Shown here in pieces: positions 8,549 through 16,539 of a stretch of 34,795 nt of DNA (position 1 is its first letter; the number at the start of each line of letters is the position of its first letter). The DNA is taken from contig NZ_JTHN01000178.1 in the NCBI RefSeq assembly GCF_001399685.1, positions 1 to 34,795 of the forward strand, written 5' to 3'. The notes under the pieces were generated by a model. The model worked only from the letters and a program-made list of their open reading frames with translations. It was not told where the DNA came from and did not search any database. The stretch comes from Paenibacillus sp. A3 (GTDB lineage: Bacteria; Bacillota; Bacilli; Paenibacillales; NBRC-103111). Made by a program: the position numbers and the translations under genes.

Positions 8549-9114
8549 GACTTGCGTCTGAACACCTCGGCGCTCCGAATATATTCCACGTCGCCGTTTC
8601 CGGCCCGATGATTGGCGACCCGGGCGACCGTAAAGAACAAGTCCGACAGCCGGTTCAAATAACGGCGCACCTCTTCGTTGATCGGCTGCGTGCGCGCAAG
8701 CGTGACGACCCGGCGCTCGGCGCGGCGGCATACCGTCCTACATACGTGCAGCGCCGACGACGCCTGGCTCCCGCCCGGAAGGATAAAGCGCTGGATGTCC
8801 GGCGTCTCCGCATCGTATTTGTCGATCCACGCTTCCAGCCGGTCCACCATCTCGGCCGTCACCTTATACGGCCGCAGCTCCTGCTTCAGCAGCGCCAGAT
8901 CGGAGCCGCAGTCGAACGTCTCGTGCTGGATTTGCAGCAGATCGGCGAGCAGGTCCGCATCGCGTTCCGCATCCAGAAACCCCATCGCCTGGCCGATAAA
9001 GCAATTCAGCTCGTCAACCGTGCCATACGCCTCGACGCGGACGTCGTCCTTATCGACGCGCCCTCCGATCACCCCGGTTTTCCCAGCATCGCCCGTTCTC
9101 GTATAAATTTTCAC
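8545..9114 (-). CDS. pduO: PduO-type ATP:cob(I)alamin adenosyltransferase
   Basis: A 189-residue enzyme that transfers the 5'-deoxyadenosyl group from ATP to cob(I)alamin or cob(I)yrinic acid diamide. The N-terminal KIYTRTGDAGKTG is the family's ATP-binding signature. VEAYGTVDELNCFIG and the C-terminal CRTVCRRAERRVV and LNRLSDLFFTVAR motifs complete the PduO-type fold (it is not the CobA/BtuR type). The start is GTG at 9114, overlapping the stop of the cobD-cobQ fusion gene (GTGA). Its own stop overlaps the rluA-like start. It is part of the B12 riboswitch-controlled operon. Confidence 0.95.
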   Translation of the reverse strand: MKIYTRTGDAGKTGVIGGRVDKDDVRVEAYGTVDELNCFIGQAMGFLDAERDADLLADLLQIQHETFDCGSDLALLKQELRPYKVTAEMVDRLEAWIDKYDAETPDIQRFILPGGSQASSALHVCRTVCRRAERRVVTLARTQPINEEVRRYLNRLSDLFFTVARVANHRAGNGDVEYIRSAEVFRRKS

Positions 9115-11873
9115 TGAAATCCCTCCCGGCCTTTATTCCACCCTATCATCTCATACAATCGCTCCATATCCAAGTGCTCCCGCACATGGGCCGCGAGCCG
9201 GTCGAAGGCCGCCTCCCGGCGTTCCTGAAAGCGCAGCTCCGCCGGCAGCGGCTCCAGTCCTTTCGCTGCACGAATCCGATTTAACCACGCGCGGCGGAAA
9301 TCGTCGTTATGCAAAATGCCGTGCACATACGTGCCCCACAGCCGTCCGTCCGCACAGACCGCGCCGTCCGGCGACGAACCGGATTCGGCAGATCCGGTAT
9401 CGGGATGCGATAACTCGAACGGGTGGTCGACAGGCCGTAAAAACGAAGTCACGCCCATGTGAATCTCATAACCCTGGATTTCAAACGCCTGCTCGGGATC
9501 GGCATACAGCCGTGTCGTACCTGCGGCTCTTACAGTCCGTTTCTCTGCAGCAAAGACGGTTTGCGTCGGGAATAGACCGAGTCCGTCGAGCACCGGTTGG
9601 TCGGATTCGACCGCATTCGGATCGAGCAGCTTCTCCCCTAGCATCTGATACCCCGCGCAGATGCCCGTCACCCATCCGCCGCTCTTGGCAAAATCGAGCA
9701 GCTTCCGGTCAAGACCGCAGTCGCGAAGGTACAATAGATCGTCGACGGTATTTTTGCTGCCCGGCACAATGACCGCATCCGGGGACCCGAACGTCTCCGC
9801 CGAATCCACAAAACGGAGCCGGACATCGCGCTCGTATTCGAGCGGATCGATATCCGTAAAGTTGGACAGGCGCGGCAGCCGGATGACGGCGATATCGAGC
9901 ATGTCTTCGGACAACGCCGTATCGATGCGGCCTAGAGCGCCCTCCGCCAGCTTTCGTTCAAGCGACGCCGAATCTTCGTCCTCCAGCCCAAGCTGCGGCA
10001 AGTAAGGAATAACGCCCAGCACCGGCTTGCCCGTCCGCTTCTCCAGCCATTCGATCCCCGGCGTAAGCAGCGTAACGTCTCCCCGAAACTTATTGATGAT
10101 AAAGCCCTTCACCCGGCCGCGTTCCTCCGGCGACAAAATGTCCAGCGTCCCGACGAGGGAAGCGAACACGCCTCCGCGGTCGATATCCGCCACGAGCAGC
10201 ACCGGGGCGTCCGCCCATCCGGCCAGCCGCATGTTGACGATATCCCGGTCTTTCAGATTCACCTCAGCCGGGCTGCCCGCCCCTTCGATCACGACCGCAT
10301 CATAGGCTTGCCGCAGGCGAGCGAGCGCTTCCTTCACCACCGCTTCGGCTTCCGGCAAATATTTTTCCCGGTAAGTCCGCGCATCCAGGTCACGGTAAGG
10401 CTTGCCGTGAACGACCACTTGCGAGACCATGTCTTTTTTGGGCTTGAGCAAAATTGGGTTCATGTCCGTCGTCGCCGGAATCCGGCAGGCGTCCGCCTGC
10501 ATTCCCTGCGCCCGGCCGATTTCTTTGCCGTCCGGCGTCACGTAGGAGTTGAGCGACATGTTTTGCGATTTGAACGGCGCCACGCGCAAGCCGTCCTGCA
10601 GCAGGATGCGGCACAAAGCCGTCGTCAGCAAGCTTTTGCCGACATCGGAGGCGGTTCCCTGCAGCATGAACGTCGGGGCGAGCTTCAGCGATGCGGAATC
10701 GGCCTCATCAGACGAAAATGGATCGCCGCTCCGCGAGCCTTCCGCCCTCCGGGCTGCCGCGGCTTCTTCGCCCGCCGTTGCGCGCTCCCGCGCTTCGAGC
10801 AGGTCGGCAATCGACTGCCTAAGGCCGTCCAGCAGCGCTTCGTTCTGCTCCCTCAGCTTGACCGCCACCCGGCAGTACGTTTCGTCCAGCCCGGGAAACA
10901 GCGAAGCGTCCCGGATCAAAATGCCCCGCCGCCCCATCGCCGCTTGCAGCTCCCGCACATCGAGTCCCAGTGGCCGCAGCGAAAACAGCACAAAGTTCAC
11001 ATCGCTCTCGTACACGGTCAGGCCGAGCGATTGCAGCCCGGCACGCAATCGATCCTTCTCTTCCTTCACCCACTCCAGTGTCCGGCGCACAAACTCCCGC
11101 TCCTCCAGGACGGCCGAGCCGATCCACTGGGATAAAGCGTTTACGCTCCACGGCACCTGCAGCCGTTTCATCTCGCGGATTTGCTCCGGATGCGCCACCA
11201 CGTACCCGAGACGAAGCCCGGGAATCGAATAAAACTTCGTCATCGAGCGGATGACGGTCAAGTGAGGACTTTGCGCCGCAGCGCGGGCCAGCGTCAGCTC
11301 CTCCTCACGCGGGCAAAAATCAAGAAACGCCTCATCGATAATGGCCGGGATTTCTCCTTCGGCCAACGCCTGCACCACATCATCCGGCAGCAGAAGCCCG
11401 GTCGGATTGTTCGGATGGCCGAGAAACAGCAGATCGCACCGGTCGGCAGCCGCCTGTACATCGGCCAGTCGAAGCGCAAAACCGTTCGCTTCATCAAGCG
11501 GGATGTCGACGATACGCCCCCCTATTTTCTCCACGGCTTCCTCGTATTCGGCAAAAGACGGTCGGACCAGTCCCGTCACCCCGGGACGGCGCACCCGGAC
11601 GGCCAAATCGATCAGCTCCGCCGCCCCGTTGCCGACGAGCACGCATTCGACCGGAACGCCGTGCTTGGCCGCCAGCTTGCCGGTCAGCTCCCGCACCGCG
11701 GGGTCCGGGTAATGGACGACCTCCTGCCATTGCTCGGCCAAAATGCGTCCTACCGCCTTGGGCGGTCCGAGCGGGTTCATGTTCGAGCTAAAGTCGACAA
11801 ACCGCTCCCGCGGCTTGCCGAAAGCTTCCGCGGCCGTCCACAAATCGCCGCCGTGTCCGTATCGTTCCAGCAT
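9111..11873 (-). CDS. CobD-CobQ fusion: threonine-phosphate decarboxylase + cobyric acid synthase
   Basis: One uninterrupted 920-residue frame encodes two cobalamin enzymes. Residues 1-360 form CobD, a PLP aminotransferase-fold decarboxylase making (R)-1-amino-2-propanol phosphate (FSSNMNPLGPP, GHPNNPTG, and SMTKFYSIPGLRLGY with PLP Lys213). Residues 361-400 are a low-complexity Ala/Arg/Glu/Ser linker (about 10674-10793). Residues 401-905 form CobQ, which amidates cobyrinic acid diamide: a dethiobiotin-synthetase-like ATP site (GTASDVGKS, 406-414) and a class I glutamine amidotransferase domain (TGICAGYQMLG with Cys739; GTYVHGIL with His851). All catalytic residues appear intact. The products of both halves are the two substrates of CbiB, encoded two genes upstream. 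The start has AGGAGAGG upstream, 11 bases after cobS; the end overlaps pduO. A true frame fusion is what the sequence shows; a sequencing error is the alternative. Confidence 0.95.
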   Translation of the reverse strand: MLERYGHGGDLWTAAEAFGKPRERFVDFSSNMNPLGPPKAVGRILAEQWQEVVHYPDPAVRELTGKLAAKHGVPVECVLVGNGAAELIDLAVRVRRPGVTGLVRPSFAEYEEAVEKIGGRIVDIPLDEANGFALRLADVQAAADRCDLLFLGHPNNPTGLLLPDDVVQALAEGEIPAIIDEAFLDFCPREEELTLARAAAQSPHLTVIRSMTKFYSIPGLRLGYVVAHPEQIREMKRLQVPWSVNALSQWIGSAVLEEREFVRRTLEWVKEEKDRLRAGLQSLGLTVYESDVNFVLFSLRPLGLDVRELQAAMGRRGILIRDASLFPGLDETYCRVAVKLREQNEALLDGLRQSIADLLEARERATAGEEAAAARRAEGSRSGDPFSSDEADSASLKLAPTFMLQGTASDVGKSLLTTALCRILLQDGLRVAPFKSQNMSLNSYVTPDGKEIGRAQGMQADACRIPATTDMNPILLKPKKDMVSQVVVHGKPYRDLDARTYREKYLPEAEAVVKEALARLRQAYDAVVIEGAGSPAEVNLKDRDIVNMRLAGWADAPVLLVADIDRGGVFASLVGTLDILSPEERGRVKGFIINKFRGDVTLLTPGIEWLEKRTGKPVLGVIPYLPQLGLEDEDSASLERKLAEGALGRIDTALSEDMLDIAVIRLPRLSNFTDIDPLEYERDVRLRFVDSAETFGSPDAVIVPGSKNTVDDLLYLRDCGLDRKLLDFAKSGGWVTGICAGYQMLGEKLLDPNAVESDQPVLDGLGLFPTQTVFAAEKRTVRAAGTTRLYADPEQAFEIQGYEIHMGVTSFLRPVDHPFELSHPDTGSAESGSSPDGAVCADGRLWGTYVHGILHNDDFRRAWLNRIRAAKGLEPLPAELRFQERREAAFDRLAAHVREHLDMERLYEMIGWNKGREGFQ

Positions 11874-11884
11874 CGCAACCTCTC

Positions 11885-12727
11885 CTATCCCTTAATCAAC
11901 ACAAGCACGAGCAGCAGAGCCGCTTCCAGCAATTCGTTCATCGCGCCGTACGTATCGCCCGTCAGTCCGCCTAATTTCCGGTGAATCGAAACGCTCATCA
12001 AAACCCCTGCCCCAATTGTCACGGCGAGCAGAATGCCTACTATACCTACCATATGCCAAAACGGAAGCGTAAGCCCTCCGAATGCTTCTCCCGCCGCAAC
12101 AACGCATAATGACAGCAGCAGCGCCACCAGTCCCGAGCCTGCGGCATGCCCGGCCCCGACACCGCGAAAAAAGCCGCCCATTCCGCTTCCTGCCTGACGC
12201 GCATACGGCCAGCAGGCTATTGCTACGACCATGTACCAACGGGTCCACAACGGAACCAGCGCCAAGAGGAGCCACAGCTTCCCCTGGCTGCCAGTTACCG
12301 CAGCAGGCAGCAGCTCCGTCAGCAGCGACCATTTCAGCAGCAGCACCAGCACGGCGGCGATGACGCCCATCGCGCCAACCCGGCTGTCCTTCATGATTTC
12401 CAGCATTCTCTCACGCGAACGGTGGCTCAAGATGCCGTCGGCCGTATCCATCAGCCCGTCAAGATGCAGCGCCCCGGTGAGCAGCACCCAGATCCCGAGC
12501 AGCAGAGCGGCTGCCGGAAGCGGGGGCAGCAAGCTGGTCAGCAGCAGACCGACAGCCGCCGCGATAAGTCCCAACACCAGCCCGACAAGCGGATAAAAAA
12601 CGACGCTCCGCCGAAACAAAGCGTCGTGATAATCCAGCTTCACCGGTACGGGCAATCGGGTTAAAAATTGAAACGCAGCCGCGCAGGCTTCGCCCCAAAG
12701 CCGCATCAAACGAATAAAAGCGCGCAC
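11885..12727 (-). CDS. cobS: Adenosylcobinamide-GDP ribazoletransferase (cobalamin synthase)
   Basis: A membrane protein of up to 280 residues that joins adenosylcobinamide-GDP and alpha-ribazole (phosphate) in the last step of cobalamin assembly. The signature FQFLTRLPVPV is at 19-29 and the catalytic HLDGLMDTADG at 88-98, followed by DSRVGAMG and several membrane helices. Two starts are possible. GTG 12727 has a G-rich site upstream. ATG 12706 (MRLWGEAC) overlaps the cbiB stop by one base (TGATG) and gives the more usual family N-terminus. Confidence 0.95.
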   Translation of the reverse strand: MRAFIRLMRLWGEACAAAFQFLTRLPVPVKLDYHDALFRRSVVFYPLVGLVLGLIAAAVGLLLTSLLPPLPAAALLLGIWVLLTGALHLDGLMDTADGILSHRSRERMLEIMKDSRVGAMGVIAAVLVLLLKWSLLTELLPAAVTGSQGKLWLLLALVPLWTRWYMVVAIACWPYARQAGSGMGGFFRGVGAGHAAGSGLVALLLSLCVVAAGEAFGGLTLPFWHMVGIVGILLAVTIGAGVLMSVSIHRKLGGLTGDTYGAMNELLEAALLLVLVLIKG

Positions 12728-13686
12728 AGCAATCCCCCCGCAATGACGTAACTGACGCCGTACAGCATGCGCACGGTCCGCTTAATATCTTCCCGCGTGC
12801 GCTCCCGCAGCGGCCAGCCCATCCGGGCCCGCTCGCTTGTCCGGCCGTGATATACGTTCACGCCCCCAAGCTCGATGCCGAGCGCGCCGGCCACCGCCGA
12901 CTCCGGAATCCCGCTGTTCGGACTCGGATGCAGCCGCGCAAACTTCAGGACGGCTTTCGCCGCGCGAATGGCATCCAGTCCGGGACTTGCAAGCGCAACC
13001 AAGACGAGCAGCCCCCCGGTCAGCCTCGCCGGAATCCAGTTGAGCACATCGTCGAACCGGGCCGAGGCCCAGCCGAAGTGCAGGTACTTCTCATTTTTGT
13101 AGCCGACCATTGAATCCAGCGTATTCGCCGCGCGGTACAGCATCGCCAGCGGAGCTCCGCCGAGCAAAGCAAACAAGATCGGCGATACGACACCGTCTAC
13201 GATATTTTCAGCGACCGTCTCTACGGTCGCCCGCGTAATCTCCGGCTCGTCCAGCCGCGTCGTATCCCGTCCGACGATATAGCCGACATATTTACGCGCT
13301 TCATCCAAACGCCCTTCGACCAGCGGGCGGTACACCGCCATAGCCGCATCCTTCAGTCCTTTGATGGCGATCGTGGTCGAAATGAACCATGTGTTCACCG
13401 CATAGCCGAGCCACGGATGCACCTGCGACGCGGCCCAGACGATGAAATACATTGCGCCGAACGCCAAGCCTACCGTCGATACGGTAAGCGCAATGCCGCG
13501 CCAGCGTACGGCCCACTTGCCGTGAACTCCTGCCGACCGCGCCCCGTCCGGCCACAGCCGCTTTTCCACGGCGGAAATCCACCGTCCGATCCAGATCACG
13601 GGATGCGTCAGCCAGCGCCATGACGGATCGCCGAGCACCCAATCGATGACGATGGCGGCCAGCACCATTGTTAGCGTTTCACTCAT
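12706..13686 (-). CDS. cbiB: Adenosylcobinamide-phosphate synthase CbiB (CobD family)
   Basis: A 326-residue polytopic membrane enzyme that attaches aminopropanol phosphate to adenosylcobyric acid. Family features visible are DWVLGDPSWRWLTHPVIWIG at the N-terminus, ETVAENIVDGVVSPILFALLGGAPLAM, YRAANTLDSMVGYKN, and HPSPNSGIPESAVAGALG. Its two substrates would be made by the CobD-CobQ fusion two genes downstream. The ATG at 13686 has no good ribosome site of its own. It overlaps the stop of a possible 20-codon upstream ORF and sits ten bases after a hairpin repeat, so translation may be coupled or structure-controlled. Its end overlaps cobS. Confidence 0.95.
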   Translation of the reverse strand: MSETLTMVLAAIVIDWVLGDPSWRWLTHPVIWIGRWISAVEKRLWPDGARSAGVHGKWAVRWRGIALTVSTVGLAFGAMYFIVWAASQVHPWLGYAVNTWFISTTIAIKGLKDAAMAVYRPLVEGRLDEARKYVGYIVGRDTTRLDEPEITRATVETVAENIVDGVVSPILFALLGGAPLAMLYRAANTLDSMVGYKNEKYLHFGWASARFDDVLNWIPARLTGGLLVLVALASPGLDAIRAAKAVLKFARLHPSPNSGIPESAVAGALGIELGGVNVYHGRTSERARMGWPLRERTREDIKRTVRMLYGVSYVIAGGLLCALLFV

Positions 13687-13745
13687 ACTTTGGTGGGTGT
13701 ATCTCTTTGTTCGCTCCGCTTGACTTCGTCAAAAGTCGCTCTCAA
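13683..13745 (-). CDS. Possible 20-codon leader ORF coupled to cbiB
   Basis: A TTG at 13745 follows GGGAGGAGGTG (13763-13753), the best ribosome site in this gap, by seven bases. The frame encodes 20 residues (LRATFDEVKRS...) and stops at TGA 13685-13683, overlapping the cbiB ATG (ATGA). The peptide coincides with the hairpin repeat and resembles no known protein. It could be a coupling leader rather than a functional peptide, or only a by-product of the repeat. Confidence 0.35.
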   Translation of the reverse strand: MRATFDEVKRSEQRDTPTKV

Positions 13746-13756
13746 AGAGATACACC
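13696..13756. repeat. Hairpin repeat, copy 1 (cobU-cbiB gap)
   Basis: A perfect 14-base inverted repeat (13696-13709 GGTGTATCTCTTTG and 13743-13756) encloses a 33-base loop. The loop core (13710-13737), which contains TTGACTTCGTCAA, is almost identical to copy 2. In the operon mRNA the 5' arm covers part of a strong ribosome site and the 3' arm ends ten bases before the cbiB start. Confidence 0.8.
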
Positions 13757-13818
13757 TCCTCCCTATAAAAGACTAAAAGCTTAATGCGCTGCGGCGGCGG
13801 GCATGGAGCCGGGCATGA

Positions 13819-13863
13819 TTCTTGGTTCGCTCCGTTGACTTCGTCAAAAGTCTCTCCCAAGAA
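13819..13863. repeat. Hairpin repeat, copy 2 (cobU-cbiB gap)
   Basis: The core 13826-13852 differs from copy 1 only by one missing base. It is flanked by different arms (TTCTTGG 13819-13825 and CCAAGAA 13857-13863) that again pair with each other. A conserved loop with changed but complementary stems suggests a mobile or structured intergenic repeat family. Confidence 0.7.
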
Positions 13864-13930
13864 AGCGCACCCGCTCGGCCCCCCCAAAAAAACAAAATTC
13901 AAAAACCAAAACCTTAAATATAACTGCGAG

Positions 13931-14476
13931 CTACAGTTTGAAAGCCATGCTCTTGAGTTCAAGAGGAATGCCGGAGGCGACAAGGAAAACTTGATCGGCC
14001 TCGCGGGCAAGACGCTGATTCATCCGGCCGGACAAATCGCGGAAAATGCGGCCGAGCTTGTATTCTGGCACAAGCCCGGCCCCGACTTCGTTCGTCACGA
14101 GAACAGTCGGCTGCTTCACCGCCGCGAAGACGGCAGCCAGGCTGTCGATCTTTACCTCGAGCTGCGCTTCCGCATCCGGCTCCTGTTCCAGCCGCAGCAG
14201 CCAGTTGGACAGCCAGAGCGTCAGGCAATCGACGAGCACGACCGGCGCAGCAGAGCGTTCGAGCAGCTCCGCCAAGGCGAAGGGCTCCTCGGCCGTCGTC
14301 CAGCGGAAGCCGCGCTCGCTGCGCGCTTGGCGGTGCAGGGCGATGCGCCGCCGCATCTCGTCGTCATACGCTTGCGCGGTTGCGACGTATAAGCCCTCAT
14401 GGCCCAGCACCGCCGCGTACCGCTCGGCGAACCCGCTTTTGCCGCTGCGCGCCCCTCCTGTTACAAGCACTTTCAT
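13931..14476 (-). CDS. cobU: Bifunctional adenosylcobinamide kinase/guanylyltransferase
   Basis: A protein of about 181 residues that phosphorylates adenosylcobinamide and converts it to the GDP derivative used by CobS. The P-loop GGARSGKS follows the N-terminal KVLVT. The RRIALHRQAR segment carries the guanylylation His, VLVDCLTLWLSNWL is the second nucleotide motif, and TNEVGAGLVPEY completes the family pattern. I prefer ATG 14476 (MKVLVTGG), with AAAGGA about nine bases upstream. An in-frame ATG at 14509 overlaps the cobT stop (ATGA) and would add 11 residues. It is followed by a 244-base gap with two hairpin repeats before cbiB. Confidence 0.94.
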   Translation of the reverse strand: MKVLVTGGARSGKSGFAERYAAVLGHEGLYVATAQAYDDEMRRRIALHRQARSERGFRWTTAEEPFALAELLERSAAPVVLVDCLTLWLSNWLLRLEQEPDAEAQLEVKIDSLAAVFAAVKQPTVLVTNEVGAGLVPEYKLGRIFRDLSGRMNQRLAREADQVFLVASGIPLELKSMAFKL

Positions 14477-14505
14477 CGGCGCGTTTCCTTTCCGTTGACC
14501 GGCGT

Positions 14506-15588
14506 TCATACGCCTGCCCGTTCCGATGTGCCCGTAACTCCGGCATCCGCGAAGGTCGCCATCTCCTTCATAATGCGGACCGCCGATTCGATCATCGGGA
14601 AAGCCAGCACCGCGCCGGTGCCTTCGCCCAGCCGCATATCCATGCGAAGCATCGGCGTCAAGCCGATCTCCGCGAGCAGGCGCTCATGGCCCTGCTCCTG
14701 CGAGAGATGCGACGCGATCATATACGACACGCTGAGCGGGGCCAACCTTGCCGCGACCAAGGCCGCGGCCGAGGAGATGAAACCGTCGATGACGACGGGG
14801 ATGCGGCTCTGCGCCGCGCCGAGAATAAGGCCGACCAATCCGGCGATCTCGAGGCCGCCTACCTTGGCGAGCGCTTCCAGCGGATCGGAAGCCTCCGGTC
14901 GGTTCGTTTCAATCGCCCGGCGAATGACCGCCTGCTTGTGCAGCAGCCGCTCGTCGTCGATTCCGGTTCCGCGTCCTGCCGCAGCGGCTGGATCCGTCGC
15001 TCCGAGCACGGCCAACAGCGCCGAGCTGGCCGTCGTATTCCCGATGCCCATCTCGCCGGTAGCGAGCAGCCGATAGCCTTCGCCCGCCAGCTCCTGGGCT
15101 ATTTCCACGCCGACCATGACCGCGGCTTCCGCCTCCGCCCGCGTCATCGCCGGTCCTTTCGCCATGTTGGCCGTTCCCATGCGAATCTTGCGCGAACGCA
15201 GCAGCGGATGCGACAGCTCGGCGTTGACGCCGATGTCCACGCAGACGACATCCGCCCCGGCCTGCCTTGAGAGCACATTGACGGCCGCTCCGCCGTTCAG
15301 GAAGTTGAGCACCATCTGCGGCGTCACCTCCGCCGGAAAGGCGCTAACCCCTTCCTCGCATACGCCATGATCTCCCGCCATCACGACGACGGCTTTTCGC
15401 GTCAGCTCCGGCATCACCTCGCCGCGAATGCCTGCGAGCTGCTTCGCGATTTCCTCCAGCCTTCCCAGGCTGCCGGGCGGCTTGGTCAATTGGTCCAGTC
15501 TGCGGGCCGCCTCTTCCATGATTCCCTCATCAAGCGGCCGAATGTCCGATAGCACTTGTTGTAACCGGCTTTGATCCGTCACGGTCAT
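14506..15588 (-). CDS. cobT: Nicotinate-nucleotide:dimethylbenzimidazole phosphoribosyltransferase
   Basis: A 360-residue enzyme that makes alpha-ribazole phosphate for the lower ligand of cobalamin. Family motifs are LTKPPGSLGRLE near the start, VVVMAGDHGVCEEGVSAFP, FLNGGAAVNVL, the GEMGIGNTTASSAL catalytic region, and MRLGEGTGA with the probable general-base Glu. ATG 15588 overlaps the btuD-like stop (ATGA), but AAAAGGGG lies right against it. GTG 15582, seven bases from that site and followed by TDQSRL, is a real alternative. The length is usual for the family. Confidence 0.95.
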   Translation of the reverse strand: MTVTDQSRLQQVLSDIRPLDEGIMEEAARRLDQLTKPPGSLGRLEEIAKQLAGIRGEVMPELTRKAVVVMAGDHGVCEEGVSAFPAEVTPQMVLNFLNGGAAVNVLSRQAGADVVCVDIGVNAELSHPLLRSRKIRMGTANMAKGPAMTRAEAEAAVMVGVEIAQELAGEGYRLLATGEMGIGNTTASSALLAVLGATDPAAAAGRGTGIDDERLLHKQAVIRRAIETNRPEASDPLEALAKVGGLEIAGLVGLILGAAQSRIPVVIDGFISSAAALVAARLAPLSVSYMIASHLSQEQGHERLLAEIGLTPMLRMDMRLGEGTGAVLAFPMIESAVRIMKEMATFADAGVTGTSERAGV

Positions 15589-16367
15589 TCCCCTTTTCCG
15601 AGCAAAATTTGCGGCACGCCGCTATCCGGGTGCCGAAGCACGTACGGACGCGTGCCGTATACGTTCTCCAAAAGATCGGCGCGCAGCACTTCCTCCGGCG
15701 TACCGATTCCGGCTACCTCGCCGTTATAAAGCAGCATAAGCCGATCGCAATACTGCGCGGCCAAATTCAAATCATGCAGCACCGAAATGACGGTCATCCC
15801 GCATTCCTGCTGCCATTGACGGACCTTGTCCATCAGGTCCACCTGGTACCCGATATCCAGGAAGGTCGTTGGTTCGTCCAGCAGCAGCAGCTTCGGCTCC
15901 TGCGCCATCGCTTTGCCCAGCGCCACCCGCTGCCGCTCGCCTCCGCTCAGCCTGTCGACGGTACGCTCCTCCAAAGGTCTGAGCTTCAGCCAATCAAGAA
16001 TTCGCTCGATTAAAACTGCCGAATCCCCGAGCTCGTCCCCCAACCAATTCTGGTACGGGTAACGGCCCATCTCGACGATTTCGCGCACCGTGAACCCGAG
16101 CGGCGGCAGCGCATCCTGATGCAGCACGGCGAGCTGCCGGGCCAGCTCTTTGCGGGAGACGACTTCCACCGGACGGCCGTCCAGCTTCACCGTTCCGGCG
16201 TCAGCGCGCTCGGAGCCGGATATCATATGCAGCAGCGTCGACTTCCCGCTGCCGTTCGGGCCGAGAATGCCGAACCATTCGCCCGGCTCTACCGAGAAGC
16301 CGATCTGTCGAAGCACCGGCCTGCCGCCAAACGTTTTGGCCGCCCGCTCCACTTCAACCCGTATCAC
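15585..16367 (-). CDS. btuD: ABC transporter ATPase, BtuD/FepC-type (corrinoid import)
   Basis: A 260-residue ATPase with Walker A GPNGSGKST, Q-loop LHQDALPP, signature LSGGERQRVALG, Walker B LLLLDEPT and switch His in VLHDLNLA. It belongs to the family that drives iron-siderophore and vitamin B12 import. Specificity for corrinoids is inferred from the operon: a B12 riboswitch upstream and cob genes downstream. The start is GTG at 16367, with AAAGGGGAG upstream. It is 172 bases from the permease gene and overlaps cobT by four bases. The 172-base gap shows no gene and no clear signal. Confidence 0.92.
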   Translation of the reverse strand: MIRVEVERAAKTFGGRPVLRQIGFSVEPGEWFGILGPNGSGKSTLLHMISGSERADAGTVKLDGRPVEVVSRKELARQLAVLHQDALPPLGFTVREIVEMGRYPYQNWLGDELGDSAVLIERILDWLKLRPLEERTVDRLSGGERQRVALGKAMAQEPKLLLLDEPTTFLDIGYQVDLMDKVRQWQQECGMTVISVLHDLNLAAQYCDRLMLLYNGEVAGIGTPEEVLRADLLENVYGTRPYVLRHPDSGVPQILLGKGE

Positions 16368-16539
16368 AAGTTTGGCTCCCCTTTCCAGAAGTCCTATATA
16401 TGAGGAGCACCGTGTGAACGGACTTCCTCCGGTCGCCGTTGTCTTTAACTATCTTGAACGACGCCCCGCTTCCACCGAAATCATTCCCCTCTGCACCCCC
16501 GTTTGATTGACCCGGACGCCAGACGCAGCGGCTCCGGCT

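Noticed and set aside
13729..14010. Open frame of about 93 codons overlapping the end of cobU and both hairpin repeats
   Set aside because: It overlaps cobU in another frame, has no ribosome site at its start, and its translated similarity between copies follows from the DNA repeat. Only the short coupled frame at 13683-13745 was kept as a weak candidate.
16368..16539. 172-base gap between btuC and btuD
   Set aside because: No frame, hairpin or convincing promoter was found; TATATA near 16391-16398 lacks a -35 partner.
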